A DNA stretch of 35,043 nt from Acidobacteriota bacterium (GTDB lineage: Bacteria > Acidobacteriota > Terriglobia > Terriglobales > Acidobacteriaceae): positions 1-35,043 of the forward strand of contig JAGWNX010000037.1 in NCBI GenBank assembly GCA_028872955.1. Direction: 5' to 3'. Each line of letters begins with the position of its first letter. The stretch's first letter is position 1. The notes under the pieces are model-generated. The model was not told the DNA's origin and searched no databases. It worked only from the letters and a program-made list of their open reading frames with translations. Positions 1 through 7,923 of the stretch are shown piece after piece. The position numbers were made by a program, and so were the translations under genes.

Positions 1-783
1 GGGACCACCACTCACGCCCTGGCTCTGGAAGGCAAAGAACCAGTCGGAGTTGCGGAATCCGGTGACGGCCAGCCGGTCTGCGACCAGTTGCGCGGTGGTC
101 TTGGCTTCCACCGGGTAGGGGTCAGGCACGCTCTGCTGCGGCGTACCTGGCCGCGCTCCGGCGACTGAGGCTTCGCCGGTCATAATGGTGCGGCACGGCA
201 CAGAGTGTGCGGTAAACAGCACGGGCACGCGCCGGGGATGGTCCGGTGTCGAGGCTACCGCGCACGCCTCAGCCCATACCGGCCACAGCCGCTCGGCAAA
301 GGCCTGGGCCAGCAGCGGATGCTCCGCCCAGCCGGCCACAAACTCCACCTCCATGCCGGTGGCGGCGGCCAACAGGGCACGCTTGTACAGGCCTACGCTG
401 GTGCGGGAGTTCTGGGGAGCCAGGCAGATGGCCTTGATGCGGGTAACGCCATCGGCACGCATCTGCGCCACCACATCGGCAATGTAGGGCCGCCAGTTGC
501 GCATGCCCACGTAGACGCGGAGCGGGTGACCCTGCCGGTGCAGCTCCTGCTCCAGCAGTCTGCCCTGCAGCAGTGTCCAGCGGGTCAGCGGCGGGCCGTC
601 GGGCAGGGGCGTCTCCTGCAGCCCAATCTCGGCGTAGCGATGCTGCAGCTCCAGCACCACGTCCTCCGGCAGCTCGCGGCCACCGGTTACCTTCTTCAAG
701 TACTCCGACATCTCGCCCAGCACGTCGGGCGTGCCGTGGGCGAGCAGCAGAACGGCGGTGGTGTTGGTCTCAGGCTGTGCCAT
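1..783 (-). CDS. hemH: Ferrochelatase HemH (3' end beyond the window)
   Basis: Inserts ferrous iron into protoporphyrin IX (or coproporphyrin III in the coproporphyrin-dependent route), at or near the last step of haem synthesis. I translated 261 residues from the ATG at 783 to the window edge, with no stop. Family features are present: an N-terminal LLLAHGTPD strand, APQNSRTS in the middle, LFTAHSVP around residues 189-196 with the catalytic-type histidine at 193, and WFFAFQSQGVSGGP at the cut end, which matches the conserved YQSR..G..W..P region. About 60-90 residues of the usual 310-350 are missing off the edge. The sulfatase lies 43 bp upstream on the same strand, so the two could share a transcript. 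hemE lies further upstream on the same strand, beyond the sulfatase/maturase pair. Family assignment is firm; which porphyrin is used cannot be told. Confidence 0.93.
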   Translation of the reverse strand, partial: MAQPETNTTAVLLLAHGTPDVLGEMSEYLKKVTGGRELPEDVVLELQHRYAEIGLQETPLPDGPPLTRWTLLQGRLLEQELHRQGHPLRVYVGMRNWRPYIADVVAQMRADGVTRIKAICLAPQNSRTSVGLYKRALLAAATGMEVEFVAGWAEHPLLAQAFAERLWPVWAEACAVASTPDHPRRVPVLFTAHSVPCRTIMTGEASVAGARPGTPQQSVPDPYPVEAKTTAQLVADRLAVTGFRNSDWFFAFQSQGVSGGP

Positions 784-826
784 ACCTAGCTATGGTAAAC
801 CTCCAGGCGCAGCCCCAGGGACTTCC

Positions 827-2338
827 TTACTTTGACGTTTTGATCAGACCGGACTCCGACGTTGCTCCGTAGGAGAAGTGCTTGGGGAACCCGCTTGGCT
901 TGTACTGGTAGGTATCGTTCGTCTCTGCGCGCAGTGCCGCCAGCCGCTGCTGCAGGTGGGCAGTCAGCTCGGCGTAGCCCGGCTTGCCGTACAGGTTGTG
1001 CTTCTCCTGCGGGTCAGTCTTCAGATCGTAGAGCTCAAACTCTTCGGGTTCCGTAAAGAAGTGGATGTACTTGTAGCGCTCGGTGCGGACTCCCCGGCAG
1101 GGACGCACATTCTCAAAGCCGGGGTACTCGTAGTACTCGTACAGCCAGTCTTTGCGCCAGGCGGGGTCGGGCTTGCCCTCGGCAAGTGCCAGCATGCTGC
1201 GGCCCTGCATCTGCGGCGGTATGGGCAGGCCGGCGAGATCCAGCAGCGTGGGCGCAATATCCACGTTCAACACCAACTCGCTGGAGTGGGTCCCCGCGGG
1301 CACCTTGCCGGGGTAGCGCAGCACCATCGGAACGCGGATGGAGGGCTCATACATCAGCCGCTTGTCGTAGAAGTGATGCTCGCCGAGGAAGAATCCATGG
1401 TCGCTGCTCAGCAGAATGGCGGTGTCGCCGGCTGCGTTCTGCCGCTCCAGCTCCTGCCAGACGGCACCCACGTTCCTGTCGTTGTCCTGCACGCCGACGT
1501 AGTGATTTTTGACCAGCTCTTCGAGGGAGCGAGGGTCGTCGCTGAAGACTTCGGAGTAACCGATCTTATTGTCGGCCTCGGCAACGGCGCGAGGCTTGCC
1601 GGCCCAGTCCGTCTTGTCTTCGTTGAAGGTCTCTGGCACTGGGACGGAGACGCCGTTCAGGTCGTTCACCATGTCCTTCGGGCGATAGAACGGCGCATGC
1701 GGTGCGTAGAACCACAGGAAGATGCAGAAGGGCTTGTCGCGCTTCTGCTGCAGCCACTCGACGGCCTTCCGCGTCAGCAGGGTATCGACGTACTCGCCCT
1801 CGTAGTGCCGGGCGGGCTCGTACTTGCCGTGCGCACCCTCGGTGATGACGGGCATGTAGTAGTCTGCCTGGCCCACGAAGCCGAAGTAGTAGTCCCAGTT
1901 GTGCTCCATCAACGCGCCTTCAATGTGCGACTTGCCGATGAAGGCGGTCTCGTAGCCAGCCTGCTGCAGCAGGTCAGAGACCAGCGGGAAGCGCGCGGGT
2001 ATCTTGCCCTCAACATTGGAGACAGCCCCGGTGGTGTGGGAGTACATGCCCGTCAGCATGGTGGCGCGGGAGGGCAGACAAAGCGCATTCACGACAAAGG
2101 CGTTGGTGAAGTTGCAGCCCTCGTGCACAATGCGATCCATCTGCGGAGTCTTAATCATCCGGTTGCCTGTAGAGGAGAGCTCGTCCCAGCGCAGTCCCTC
2201 GCCCACCAGGCAAACGATGTTGGGGCGCTTGCCGCCGGGCTGCAGTTGACTGGCAAAGGCACGCAGGTTCTCCAGGCTGCAAGCTGCTGTGGCACCCGCC
2301 GCAGCAAGGTACTTTAAGACATTTCTCCGGCTCTGCAT
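827..2338 (-). CDS. Tat-type formylglycine-dependent sulfatase
   Basis: Type I (alkaline-phosphatase fold) sulfatase of 503 residues, predicted to hydrolyse sulfate esters outside the cytoplasm. The N-terminus SRRNVLK followed by an Ala-rich stretch looks like a twin-arginine signal. The CLPSRATMLTG motif at residues 87-97 is the canonical C-x-P-S-R signature whose Cys87 is converted to formylglycine. SSDHGFFLGEHHFYDK later in the chain carries the second metal pair (Asp-His) and substrate-site residues. Odd: the first metal motif, usually Asp-Asp-x-R-x-D after the first strand, reads VGEGLRWDE, so Glu-Gly replaces Asp-Asp. The maturase that makes formylglycine is divergently transcribed next door. 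The substrate is not predictable; a carbohydrate sulfate is the commonest case in this family. The ATG at 2338 gives a full signal peptide directly. Confidence 0.9.
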   Translation of the reverse strand: MQSRRNVLKYLAAAGATAACSLENLRAFASQLQPGGKRPNIVCLVGEGLRWDELSSTGNRMIKTPQMDRIVHEGCNFTNAFVVNALCLPSRATMLTGMYSHTTGAVSNVEGKIPARFPLVSDLLQQAGYETAFIGKSHIEGALMEHNWDYYFGFVGQADYYMPVITEGAHGKYEPARHYEGEYVDTLLTRKAVEWLQQKRDKPFCIFLWFYAPHAPFYRPKDMVNDLNGVSVPVPETFNEDKTDWAGKPRAVAEADNKIGYSEVFSDDPRSLEELVKNHYVGVQDNDRNVGAVWQELERQNAAGDTAILLSSDHGFFLGEHHFYDKRLMYEPSIRVPMVLRYPGKVPAGTHSSELVLNVDIAPTLLDLAGLPIPPQMQGRSMLALAEGKPDPAWRKDWLYEYYEYPGFENVRPCRGVRTERYKYIHFFTEPEEFELYDLKTDPQEKHNLYGKPGYAELTAHLQQRLAALRAETNDTYQYKPSGFPKHFSYGATSESGLIKTSK

Positions 2339-2489
2339 GGTCAGGTTGGGCTCCGTGGATAAGGCGGTGGGTTGTCTGTTGCTCGCGCGGCAACAGCTGT
2401 GTCGCGTCGCGCCAACATCACACTATCTGCCGAGGCAAATGTCAAACCAAGCCGGTATCATGCGCAGTGTGTCTCCGGAGTACCTCGCG

Positions 2490-3704
2490 ATGCCTGCCAC
2501 CAGCTTCCACGTCATGACCAAGCCGATCGGGCCCATCTGCAATCTCGACTGCAGCTACTGCTTTTACCTGGAGAAAGAGAAGCTCTACCCGGGCACAAAG
2601 CACTGGGCCATGCAGCTCGACGTGCTGGAGCGATCCATTGTGGAGTACATCGCCTCGCAGCCACAGCCAGAGCTGCACTTTGCGTGGCAAGGCGGCGAGC
2701 CGACCCTGCTGGGGGTAGAGTTCTTCCGCACTGTTGTCGCACTGCAACGCAAACACGCGGCTGGCCGTAGCATCCACAACGCGCTGCAGACCAATGCGAC
2801 GCTGCTGGATGACGGCTGGGGCGAGTTTCTGGCAGCAGAGAAGTTCCTGGTGGGAGTCTCCGTCGACGGGCCGCGCGAACTGCACGACACGTACCGCGTG
2901 GACAAGGGCGGAGCACCGACCTTTGACAAGGTAATGCGTGGGCTACGCGTGTTGCAGCGGCATGGCGTGCCCTTCAACACGCTGACTGTAGTCAATCGCA
3001 GCAACGCCGCACATCCTGCGGAGGTCTATCGCTTTCTGCGCGAAGAGGGCAGCCGGTTTCTGCAGTTTATTCCGGTGGTGGAGCGGCGCGCCTCCACCGC
3101 GCAGGCCAACGGACTGGTGCTGATCCAGCCGGACGACAACAGCGAGGCCGTCGTCACCGAGTGGTCCGTGCAGCCACTGCAGTATGGCGAGTTTCTGGTG
3201 GGCGTCTTTGAGGAGTGGGTGGTGCGCGACGTGGGCCAGGTGTTTGTGCAGCAGTTTGATGTCGCGCTGGAGAGCTGGGTGGGCATGCCGTCGAGCCTCT
3301 GCGTCTTTCGCGAGACGTGCGGCTCGGCCCTGGCGATGGAGCATTCCGGCGACGTCTACTCCTGCGACCACTACGTGTATCCGGAGCACCGGCTGGGCAA
3401 TGTGATGCAGCAGAGTCTGGAGGCGATGGCAGCCAGTCCGCAGCAGCAGCGCTTTGGCAACGCCAAGCGTGACACCCTGCCGCGTATGTGTCGCAGCTGC
3501 GAGGTGCGGTTTGCCTGCCATGGCGAGTGTCCGAAGCACCGCTTCCTGACCACTCCGGAGGGCGAACCGGGCCTGAACTACCTGTGCGCCGGGTACAAGC
3601 ACTTCTTCAACCACATTGATCCGTATATGCGGCTGATGGCTGCGGAGCTGCAGGCTGGGCGCCCGCCCGCCAATGTGATGCGGATTGCGCGCGGCGAGGG
3701 CTAG
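2490..3704 (+). CDS. Anaerobic-type sulfatase-maturating enzyme (radical SAM/SPASM)
   Basis: Cytosolic radical-SAM enzyme that oxidises the Cys (or Ser) of the sulfatase C/S-x-P-x-R motif to formylglycine without oxygen. From the ATG at 2490 it has 404 residues and begins with FHVMTKPIGPICNLDCSYC, carrying the CxxxCxxC radical-SAM cluster cysteines at 17, 21 and 24. The C-terminal SPASM region has many further cysteines (SLCVFRETCG, YSCDHYV, MCRSCEVRFACHGECPKHRF, LCAGYKHFF), as expected for two auxiliary [4Fe-4S] clusters. In-frame ATGs at 2439 and 2460 are possible. I prefer 2490 because CCGGAG lies 9 nt upstream and the family N-terminus starts there. It is divergent from the sulfatase, which has a Cys-type motif this enzyme can use. 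Its stop overlaps the hemE stop within CTAG. Confidence 0.93.
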   Translation: MPATSFHVMTKPIGPICNLDCSYCFYLEKEKLYPGTKHWAMQLDVLERSIVEYIASQPQPELHFAWQGGEPTLLGVEFFRTVVALQRKHAAGRSIHNALQTNATLLDDGWGEFLAAEKFLVGVSVDGPRELHDTYRVDKGGAPTFDKVMRGLRVLQRHGVPFNTLTVVNRSNAAHPAEVYRFLREEGSRFLQFIPVVERRASTAQANGLVLIQPDDNSEAVVTEWSVQPLQYGEFLVGVFEEWVVRDVGQVFVQQFDVALESWVGMPSSLCVFRETCGSALAMEHSGDVYSCDHYVYPEHRLGNVMQQSLEAMAASPQQQRFGNAKRDTLPRMCRSCEVRFACHGECPKHRFLTTPEGEPGLNYLCAGYKHFFNHIDPYMRLMAAELQAGRPPANVMRIARGEG

Positions 3705-4852
3705 CTGCGCAGCGGGGGCTGGCTCTTGAGCAGCTCCACCACATGCAGCACGTTCTCCACCGGTGTGCCGGGCACAATGCCGTGGCCAAGGTTGAAGATG
3801 TGGCCGGGGCGTCCGGCTGCGGCCTGCAGCACCTGCTGGACGCGGTCCTGCAGCACGGGCTGCGGCGCGAACAACGTAATGGGGTCCAGGTTGCCCTGCA
3901 CGGCACAGCTGTACTCCAGCTCACGCCAGGCGCGGTCGAGCGGTGTGCGCCAGTCCAGGCCCAGCACGTCCGCACCGGTCTGGCGCATGGTGGGCAGCAG
4001 CGAGGCGGTATCCACGCCGAAGTAGATGACGGGAACACCCATGGCCTGAATGTTGCGAATCAGCTGCTTCGTTGGCTCCAGGCAGTACGCGCGATAGTCG
4101 GGGATGGAGAGTGCGCCGGCCCAGGAGTCAAAGACCTGGATGACGTCTGCCCCGGCCTGCACCTGCTGCGCCGCAAACGCGGTGAGCACGGCGACCAGCT
4201 TCTCCATCAGCAGCGGCCATGCGGCGGAGTCTGGTGCCTGCGGCAGCGACGAGTTGTACATCAGCCGCTTGGTCTCAACGTAGTTCCGCGACGAGCCGCC
4301 CTCAATCATGTAGCTGGCCAGCGTGAACGGAGCGCCGCAGAAGCCAATGATGCCGAGCTGGTCGGCAGCGGGGTGCAGTGCCTCGGTACGCGGACGGCTG
4401 CGGAAGTGAGCCGCCACCCGCTCGATGGCGTTGGCAACGTAGCCTAGCTCGCCCGCGCGGTCGGTCTGCAGCGCCTGCACCTGCTGCAGCGAACGGATGG
4501 GGGAGTGAATGACAGGCCCTTCGCCGGCCAGGAACTCAAAGTCCAGCCCCATAGGCGTAAAGGGGAGCAGCAGGTCCGCAAAGATGATGGCGGCGTCCAC
4601 GCCCAGGCGCTCCGCTGCGGTAATGGTCACCTCGGCGGCGATCTCCGGCGTGCGGCATATCTCCAGCAGCGAGTGGTGCTTGCGTACGGCCATGTACTCC
4701 GGCATGTAGCGGCCGGCCTGGCGCAGGAACCACACCGGAGTGCGATCGACCGGCTGGCGCAGGCAGGCACGAACGAACCGGCTGGAGGCTTGGGGGGCGG
4801 ACTGGGTCACGGCGAGAGGCTCCAAGGGTTGAGTCAGGTGCAGGAGGTGCAT
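3701..4852 (-). CDS. hemE: Uroporphyrinogen decarboxylase HemE
   Basis: Removes four acetate carboxyls from uroporphyrinogen III to give coproporphyrinogen III in haem synthesis; cytosolic and cofactor-free. The 383-residue product has the first family signature PVWFLRQAGRYMPEY near residues 39-53, with the substrate-binding Arg pair in RQAGR. It also has IIFADLLLPFTPMG and GFCGAPFTLASYMIEGG in the middle. The ATG at 4852 has no clear ribosome site. A GTG at 4810, preceded by GGAG at 9 nt, would start MTQSAPQASSRF, closer to the usual family N-terminus, and may be the true start. The 3' end overlaps the maturase stop by 4 nt. hemH lies further along the same strand beyond the sulfatase pair, suggesting an ancestral haem gene block. 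Confidence 0.95.
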   Translation of the reverse strand: MHLLHLTQPLEPLAVTQSAPQASSRFVRACLRQPVDRTPVWFLRQAGRYMPEYMAVRKHHSLLEICRTPEIAAEVTITAAERLGVDAAIIFADLLLPFTPMGLDFEFLAGEGPVIHSPIRSLQQVQALQTDRAGELGYVANAIERVAAHFRSRPRTEALHPAADQLGIIGFCGAPFTLASYMIEGGSSRNYVETKRLMYNSSLPQAPDSAAWPLLMEKLVAVLTAFAAQQVQAGADVIQVFDSWAGALSIPDYRAYCLEPTKQLIRNIQAMGVPVIYFGVDTASLLPTMRQTGADVLGLDWRTPLDRAWRELEYSCAVQGNLDPITLFAPQPVLQDRVQQVLQAAAGRPGHIFNLGHGIVPGTPVENVLHVVELLKSQPPLRS

Positions 4853-4960
4853 GCTGCGTGCGATGTTCGCGCAGCGGGCGTTACCAGCATGATGCGAGTC
4901 AGGGGAGCGCTGGTCGTTGCGCTGCAGGACACGGATGTGCTGCAGAGAAAGACGCCGCGG

Positions 4961-5206
4961 CTAGTTCTCAATACGAAACGAGTATTCCTCAATCACGGGG
5001 TTGGTCAGCACTTCCCGTGCAATGCGGTCAACCTCTGCATTTGCTTGAGTTGCGTCCAGCGTATCGGCGAGCGTCAGCACGAAGTACTTGCCCTGGCGGA
5101 CGTCTGCGATGCCGCTGTACTGCATGCGGCGGAGTGCGTCTGCGACGGTCTTGCCCTGAGCGTCGAGAACAGTGCGCTTAAGTGTTACATAGACATGTGC
5201 CTTCAT
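4961..5206 (-). CDS. purS: Phosphoribosylformylglycinamidine synthase subunit PurS
   Basis: Small subunit of the three-part FGAM synthase (PurS-PurQ-PurL) of purine synthesis; PurS dimers bridge the glutaminase PurQ and the synthetase PurL. The 81-residue sequence starts MKAHVYVTLKRTVLDAQGKT and contains ADALRRMQYSGIADVRQGKYF and an acidic C-terminus ending EEYSFRIEN. It matches the family in length and layout. No purQ or purL is adjacent: the upstream neighbour is ppa (divergent) and the downstream neighbour is hemE. A perfect TATAAT box lies only 8 nt before the ATG, and there is no Shine-Dalgarno, so the mRNA is probably leaderless or nearly so. Confidence 0.9.
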   Translation of the reverse strand: MKAHVYVTLKRTVLDAQGKTVADALRRMQYSGIADVRQGKYFVLTLADTLDATQANAEVDRIAREVLTNPVIEEYSFRIEN

Positions 5207-5214
5207 CGTGTCTG

Positions 5215-5220
5215 ATTATA
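5215..5220 (-). promoter_or_regulatory. -10 box of the purS promoter
   Basis: On the minus strand the hexamer is TATAAT, a perfect -10 match, separated by 8 nt from the purS ATG. Transcription would start about 0-2 nt before the start codon. No good -35 hexamer is seen at 16-18 nt upstream. Confidence 0.5.
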
Positions 5221-5342
5221 GACAAGTCGGACGGCTGCATTGGAGCCGAACCGGCACGAAGCCAAGATCCATTGACGGCAGTGCGGCCGCCGGGGCCGGC
5301 TGCGCGACAAGGACCTAACCCCGAGAGAGAACCTGAGAGCCT

Positions 5343-5900
5343 ATGACGAACTACCTGGAACTGCCGATTGGCGCGAACTGCCCTGAGGTGATCAACGCGG
5401 TAATCGAGATTCCGAACGAGTCGATCAACAAGTACGAGTACGACAAGGAACTGGGTGTCTTCCGCCTGGATCGTAACCTGTACTCTCCGGTGCACTACCC
5501 CGGGGACTATGGCTTTATTCCCAGCACGCTGGGCGACGATGGCGACCCTCTGGACTGCCTGGTGCTGGTGGATGCGCCCAGCTTCTCTGGCTGCGTGATG
5601 GAAGTGCGGCCGATCGGTATGCTGGAGATGCTGGATCAGGGCCTAGGCGACGAGAAGATTCTGTGCGTTGGCAAGGGCAACCCGCGCTACAAAGACGTCT
5701 GGAACTTCTCGGAGATCTACCCGCACATGCTGAAGGAGATCACCCACTTCTTTGCCATCTACAAGGACCTTGAGGGCAAGCGTGTGGAGATCAAGGGCTG
5801 GCGTGATGCATCGTTTGCGCGTGCGAAGGTTCTGGAGGCGCAGCAACGCTTTCTCGACGACAAGATCAACCCGATCCCCAAGCCAGTGCCGATCAGCTAA
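5343..5900 (+). CDS. ppa: Inorganic pyrophosphatase (family I)
   Basis: Soluble Mg-dependent enzyme that hydrolyses pyrophosphate to two phosphates and so pulls biosynthetic reactions forward. It has 185 residues, near the usual 170-180. The family signature D-x-D-P-x-D is present as DGDPLD at residues 66-71, preceded by YPGDYGFIPSTLGD. Other conserved parts are EIPNESINKYEYDKELG near the N-terminus and the substrate-site segment VGKGNPRYKDV. The leader contains GAGAG-rich sequence as a modest ribosome site. It is followed by a clear hairpin terminator, so it is likely transcribed alone. It is divergent from purS. Confidence 0.96.
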   Translation: MTNYLELPIGANCPEVINAVIEIPNESINKYEYDKELGVFRLDRNLYSPVHYPGDYGFIPSTLGDDGDPLDCLVLVDAPSFSGCVMEVRPIGMLEMLDQGLGDEKILCVGKGNPRYKDVWNFSEIYPHMLKEITHFFAIYKDLEGKRVEIKGWRDASFARAKVLEAQQRFLDDKINPIPKPVPIS

Positions 5901-5944
5901 GCGCGAGTCAGGCAGCAGGACGAACAAGACGAGAAGCACCAGTG

Positions 5945-5970
5945 GGCCGCCGACAAGGCGGCCTTCTTCT
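5945..5970 (+). terminator. Intrinsic terminator of ppa
   Basis: A 7-bp perfect stem, GGCCGCC (5945-5951) and GGCGGCC (5957-5963), has a 5-nt loop. It is followed by TTCTTCTT, 44 nt after the ppa stop and before the convergent permease gene. Confidence 0.7.
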
Positions 5971-6002
5971 TAAGGCGGGGACGAGCCTGCTGCCCCGCAG
6001 AG

Positions 6003-7331
6003 TCATGCGCTGCACCTGCGCGCCAGCCGTGCCGCCGCGTAGACCGGTGGCCCAGCCACGGCCACCAGCGCCGCAAACAGCAGCGCTGGCATGGGACCCA
6101 CACGCTCAGCGCGTGCGGCCCACATGGCAAAGCCGATCAGCAGGGCAGGGCCTGCGCCCAGCAGCGCAGCTACGGCAAACGGCCCTGGCACGCGAAACGG
6201 CCGAGCCAGCTCCGGCTCGCGCAGCCGCAGCACAGCCAGCGCGACAAACTCCAGCAGCAGCGAGGCGCCGTACAGCACCAGGTCAATCGAGATGAGCCGC
6301 TCAAAGCTGAGGTTGAGCGCCAGGGCCCACGCCACGGCGCACACCAGCACGCTCAGCCATGGCACGCCGACTGCATTTCTGCGGGCCAGGGCTGCGGGCA
6401 GCAGACCTTCCTGCGCCATAGCGTAGGGCAGCCGCGTGTAGGAGAGCATGAGCGCGTTGAACATGCCCAGGCCGTTGATGGTGCCACCCAGCACCACGGC
6501 CAGCGCCAGCATGGGCCCGCCCAGCGTGGCAGCGGCATCGGTCCAGGCGCCGGTTGAGAAGCGATCTGCTGCAATGCCGGCCAGGGCGACTGCGGCGAGT
6601 GGCAGCATGTAGGTGATGGCCACCAGAGCGGCGCTGGTCAGCATGGCGCGTGGGTAGTTGCGCTGCGGTTCCTCCACCTCCTGGGCCACTGTGGAGGCGT
6701 TGTCCCAGCCCATGTAGTTCCACAGGGTGACCGAGACGGCTCCGGCCAGGTCTGCGCCCGTTGCGGGCAGCCCCAGGGCGGCATGAGGTACGTGCAGCAC
6801 CAGAGCGCGCCACAGGCCAAGGCCAATAAGCACGACAAAGGGTGTCAGCAGCAGGCAAAACAGCGCAACCGAGCCCTCGCCCACATTGGCTGCCCCGCAC
6901 AGATTCCATAGCGTGCAGAGGGCGACGACGCCGAGCGCCCACAGCATGCCTCGGTGGCCGACGGTCCAACTGGGCTCCAGCCGCGAGAGATACAGGACAA
7001 AGATGGTGGGGTAGATGGCCATGTCGAAGACGCTGGCAGCCAACGAGAGCCACGCCTCCTGAAACCCCCAGAAGGGCCCCATCGCCCGCCGGACCCAGGA
7101 GTAGTAGCCGCCTTCCTGGGGCAGGGCAGAGGCCAGCTCGCCCACCATCAGGCTGGTCGGCAGGCTCCACAACAGCGGAACCACCAGCAGCATGCCCAGG
7201 GCGCGGCCGTACCCGGCTTTGCCCAGGATGTCCTCCAGACCATATGGCCCACCCGAAACCATGAAGTACGTGGCGGCGATTAGCGGCAGCAGCAGCATGC
7301 GGCGATTACCGCGGGCAAAGCGTTGGGACAA
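6003..7331 (-). CDS. APC-superfamily amino acid/polyamine permease
   Basis: Inner-membrane secondary transporter of 442 residues with about 12 hydrophobic segments. The first segment carries SGGPYGLEDILGKAGYG, the helix-1 substrate-binding glycine motif of the APC family. This version resembles the polyamine/LAT-type branch. ALPQEGGYYSWVRRAMGPFWGF is the conserved loop after helix 2. The most likely substrates are amino acids or polyamines; nothing in the context fixes which. It stands alone on the minus strand between ppa and the tRNA-Ser gene, and the ATG at 7331 gives a short basic N-terminus before the first membrane segment. Confidence 0.85.
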   Translation of the reverse strand: MSQRFARGNRRMLLLPLIAATYFMVSGGPYGLEDILGKAGYGRALGMLLVVPLLWSLPTSLMVGELASALPQEGGYYSWVRRAMGPFWGFQEAWLSLAASVFDMAIYPTIFVLYLSRLEPSWTVGHRGMLWALGVVALCTLWNLCGAANVGEGSVALFCLLLTPFVVLIGLGLWRALVLHVPHAALGLPATGADLAGAVSVTLWNYMGWDNASTVAQEVEEPQRNYPRAMLTSAALVAITYMLPLAAVALAGIAADRFSTGAWTDAAATLGGPMLALAVVLGGTINGLGMFNALMLSYTRLPYAMAQEGLLPAALARRNAVGVPWLSVLVCAVAWALALNLSFERLISIDLVLYGASLLLEFVALAVLRLREPELARPFRVPGPFAVAALLGAGPALLIGFAMWAARAERVGPMPALLFAALVAVAGPPVYAAARLARRCSA

Positions 7332-7449
7332 GGTAAGAACCCTCGGAACTCAAGCACATCGAACGTTTCAGCAACGCCCGGCGAACACTACCGGGACACG
7401 CATTTCACAAATCTAATGGAAGAGTCGGTCGATTTGGACCAGCACAGGC

Positions 7450-7455
7450 TATAAT
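7450..7455 (+). promoter_or_regulatory. -10 box upstream of tRNA-Ser
   Basis: Perfect TATAAT 25 nt before the tRNA 5' end, which would give a short trimmed leader. The -35 region is poor: TTGGAC at 7434-7439 is only 10 nt away, so recognition may rely on the strong -10. Confidence 0.5.
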
Positions 7456-7480
7456 CACAAAGTCGCCCGTGACAGGTGCA

Positions 7481-7574
7481 GGAGAGTTGGCCGAGTGGCT
7501 GAAGGCGGCGGTTTGCTAAACCGTTATAGGACCTTAAAGTTCTATCGGGGGTTCGAATCCCCCACTCTCCGCCA
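7481..7574 (+). tRNA. tRNA-Ser (anticodon GCT)
   Basis: Acceptor stem GGAGAGT (7481-7487) pairs with ACTCTCC (7564-7570), followed by G and an encoded CCA (7572-7574). The anticodon loop TTGCTAA has GCT at 7515-7517, reading AGC/AGU serine codons. A long variable arm (class II tRNA) lies before the T-arm GGGGGTTCGAATCCCCC, as expected for tRNA-Ser. Confidence 0.97.
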
Positions 7575-7620
7575 TATTATGCAAGTTGCCTCTACGGTGT
7601 AACTTGCGAGAATACGAGCA

Positions 7621-7655
7621 GCTGAGTTTCCCAGAGGGACTCAGCGCTTTTCTCT
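7621..7655 (+). terminator. Intrinsic terminator of tRNA-Ser
   Basis: GCTGAGT (7621-7627) pairs with ACTCAGC (7639-7645), with an inner CCC/GGG pairing. It is followed by a T-rich tract (GCTTTTCTCTTT). A second overlapping pairing, GACTC-AGC-GCTTTTC with GAAAAGCGAGTC (7638-7677), is also possible. Confidence 0.65.
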
Positions 7656-7874
7656 TTAAACAGCGGAAAAGCGAGTCGGGAGACGCAATCGCCAGCAGCG
7701 AACGTCACGTTCTTTCGTTTGCCGAGGTTGCGAACATCCCGATCTGCCTTGCCTGAGAGTTCAATTTCAGTGCCAGAAGCACGGGTCAAAGTGCAGGTTG
7801 TGGCTCGCCTGATGGAAGTGCGTGGGATGCTGAGGAAGGCATCCGTGGAGACTGCTGTTGGGTGAGTTCGCGGA

Positions 7875-7908
7875 GCGGATTACGCCGTCTCTTCTCGGCA
7901 TAATCCGC
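7875..7908 (-). terminator. Terminator-like hairpin downstream of the lipoprotein gene
   Basis: GCGGATTA (7875-7882) pairs with TAATCCGC (7901-7908), continuing after one mismatch with GCCG/CGGC (7884-7887 and 7896-7899) around an 8-nt loop. It starts 15 nt beyond the lipoprotein stop on the minus strand. There is no T-tract on either side, so it may be an mRNA 3'-end stabiliser rather than a classical terminator. Confidence 0.4.
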
Positions 7909-7923
7909 CCCGGGGAACTGCGT

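Larger units (their letters stand above)
7575..7923. other. Gene-free stretch between tRNA-Ser and the lipoprotein gene
   Basis: About 350 bp without a supportable gene. It holds a 7-bp hairpin right after the tRNA (7581-7587 with 7601-7607), the tRNA terminator, and a long hairpin near the lipoprotein stop. Although it abuts a tRNA 3' end, a common integration site, I see no integrase or repeated tRNA tail in the window. Confidence 0.6.

Noticed and set aside
878..2317. 479-codon open frame antisense to the sulfatase
   Set aside because: The sulfatase has all expected features. The antisense product is Val/Gly/Gln-rich and unlike a folded protein family.
7592..7789. 65-codon minus-strand frame after tRNA-Ser
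   Set aside because: Overlaps the tRNA terminator, no ribosome site and no family resemblance.
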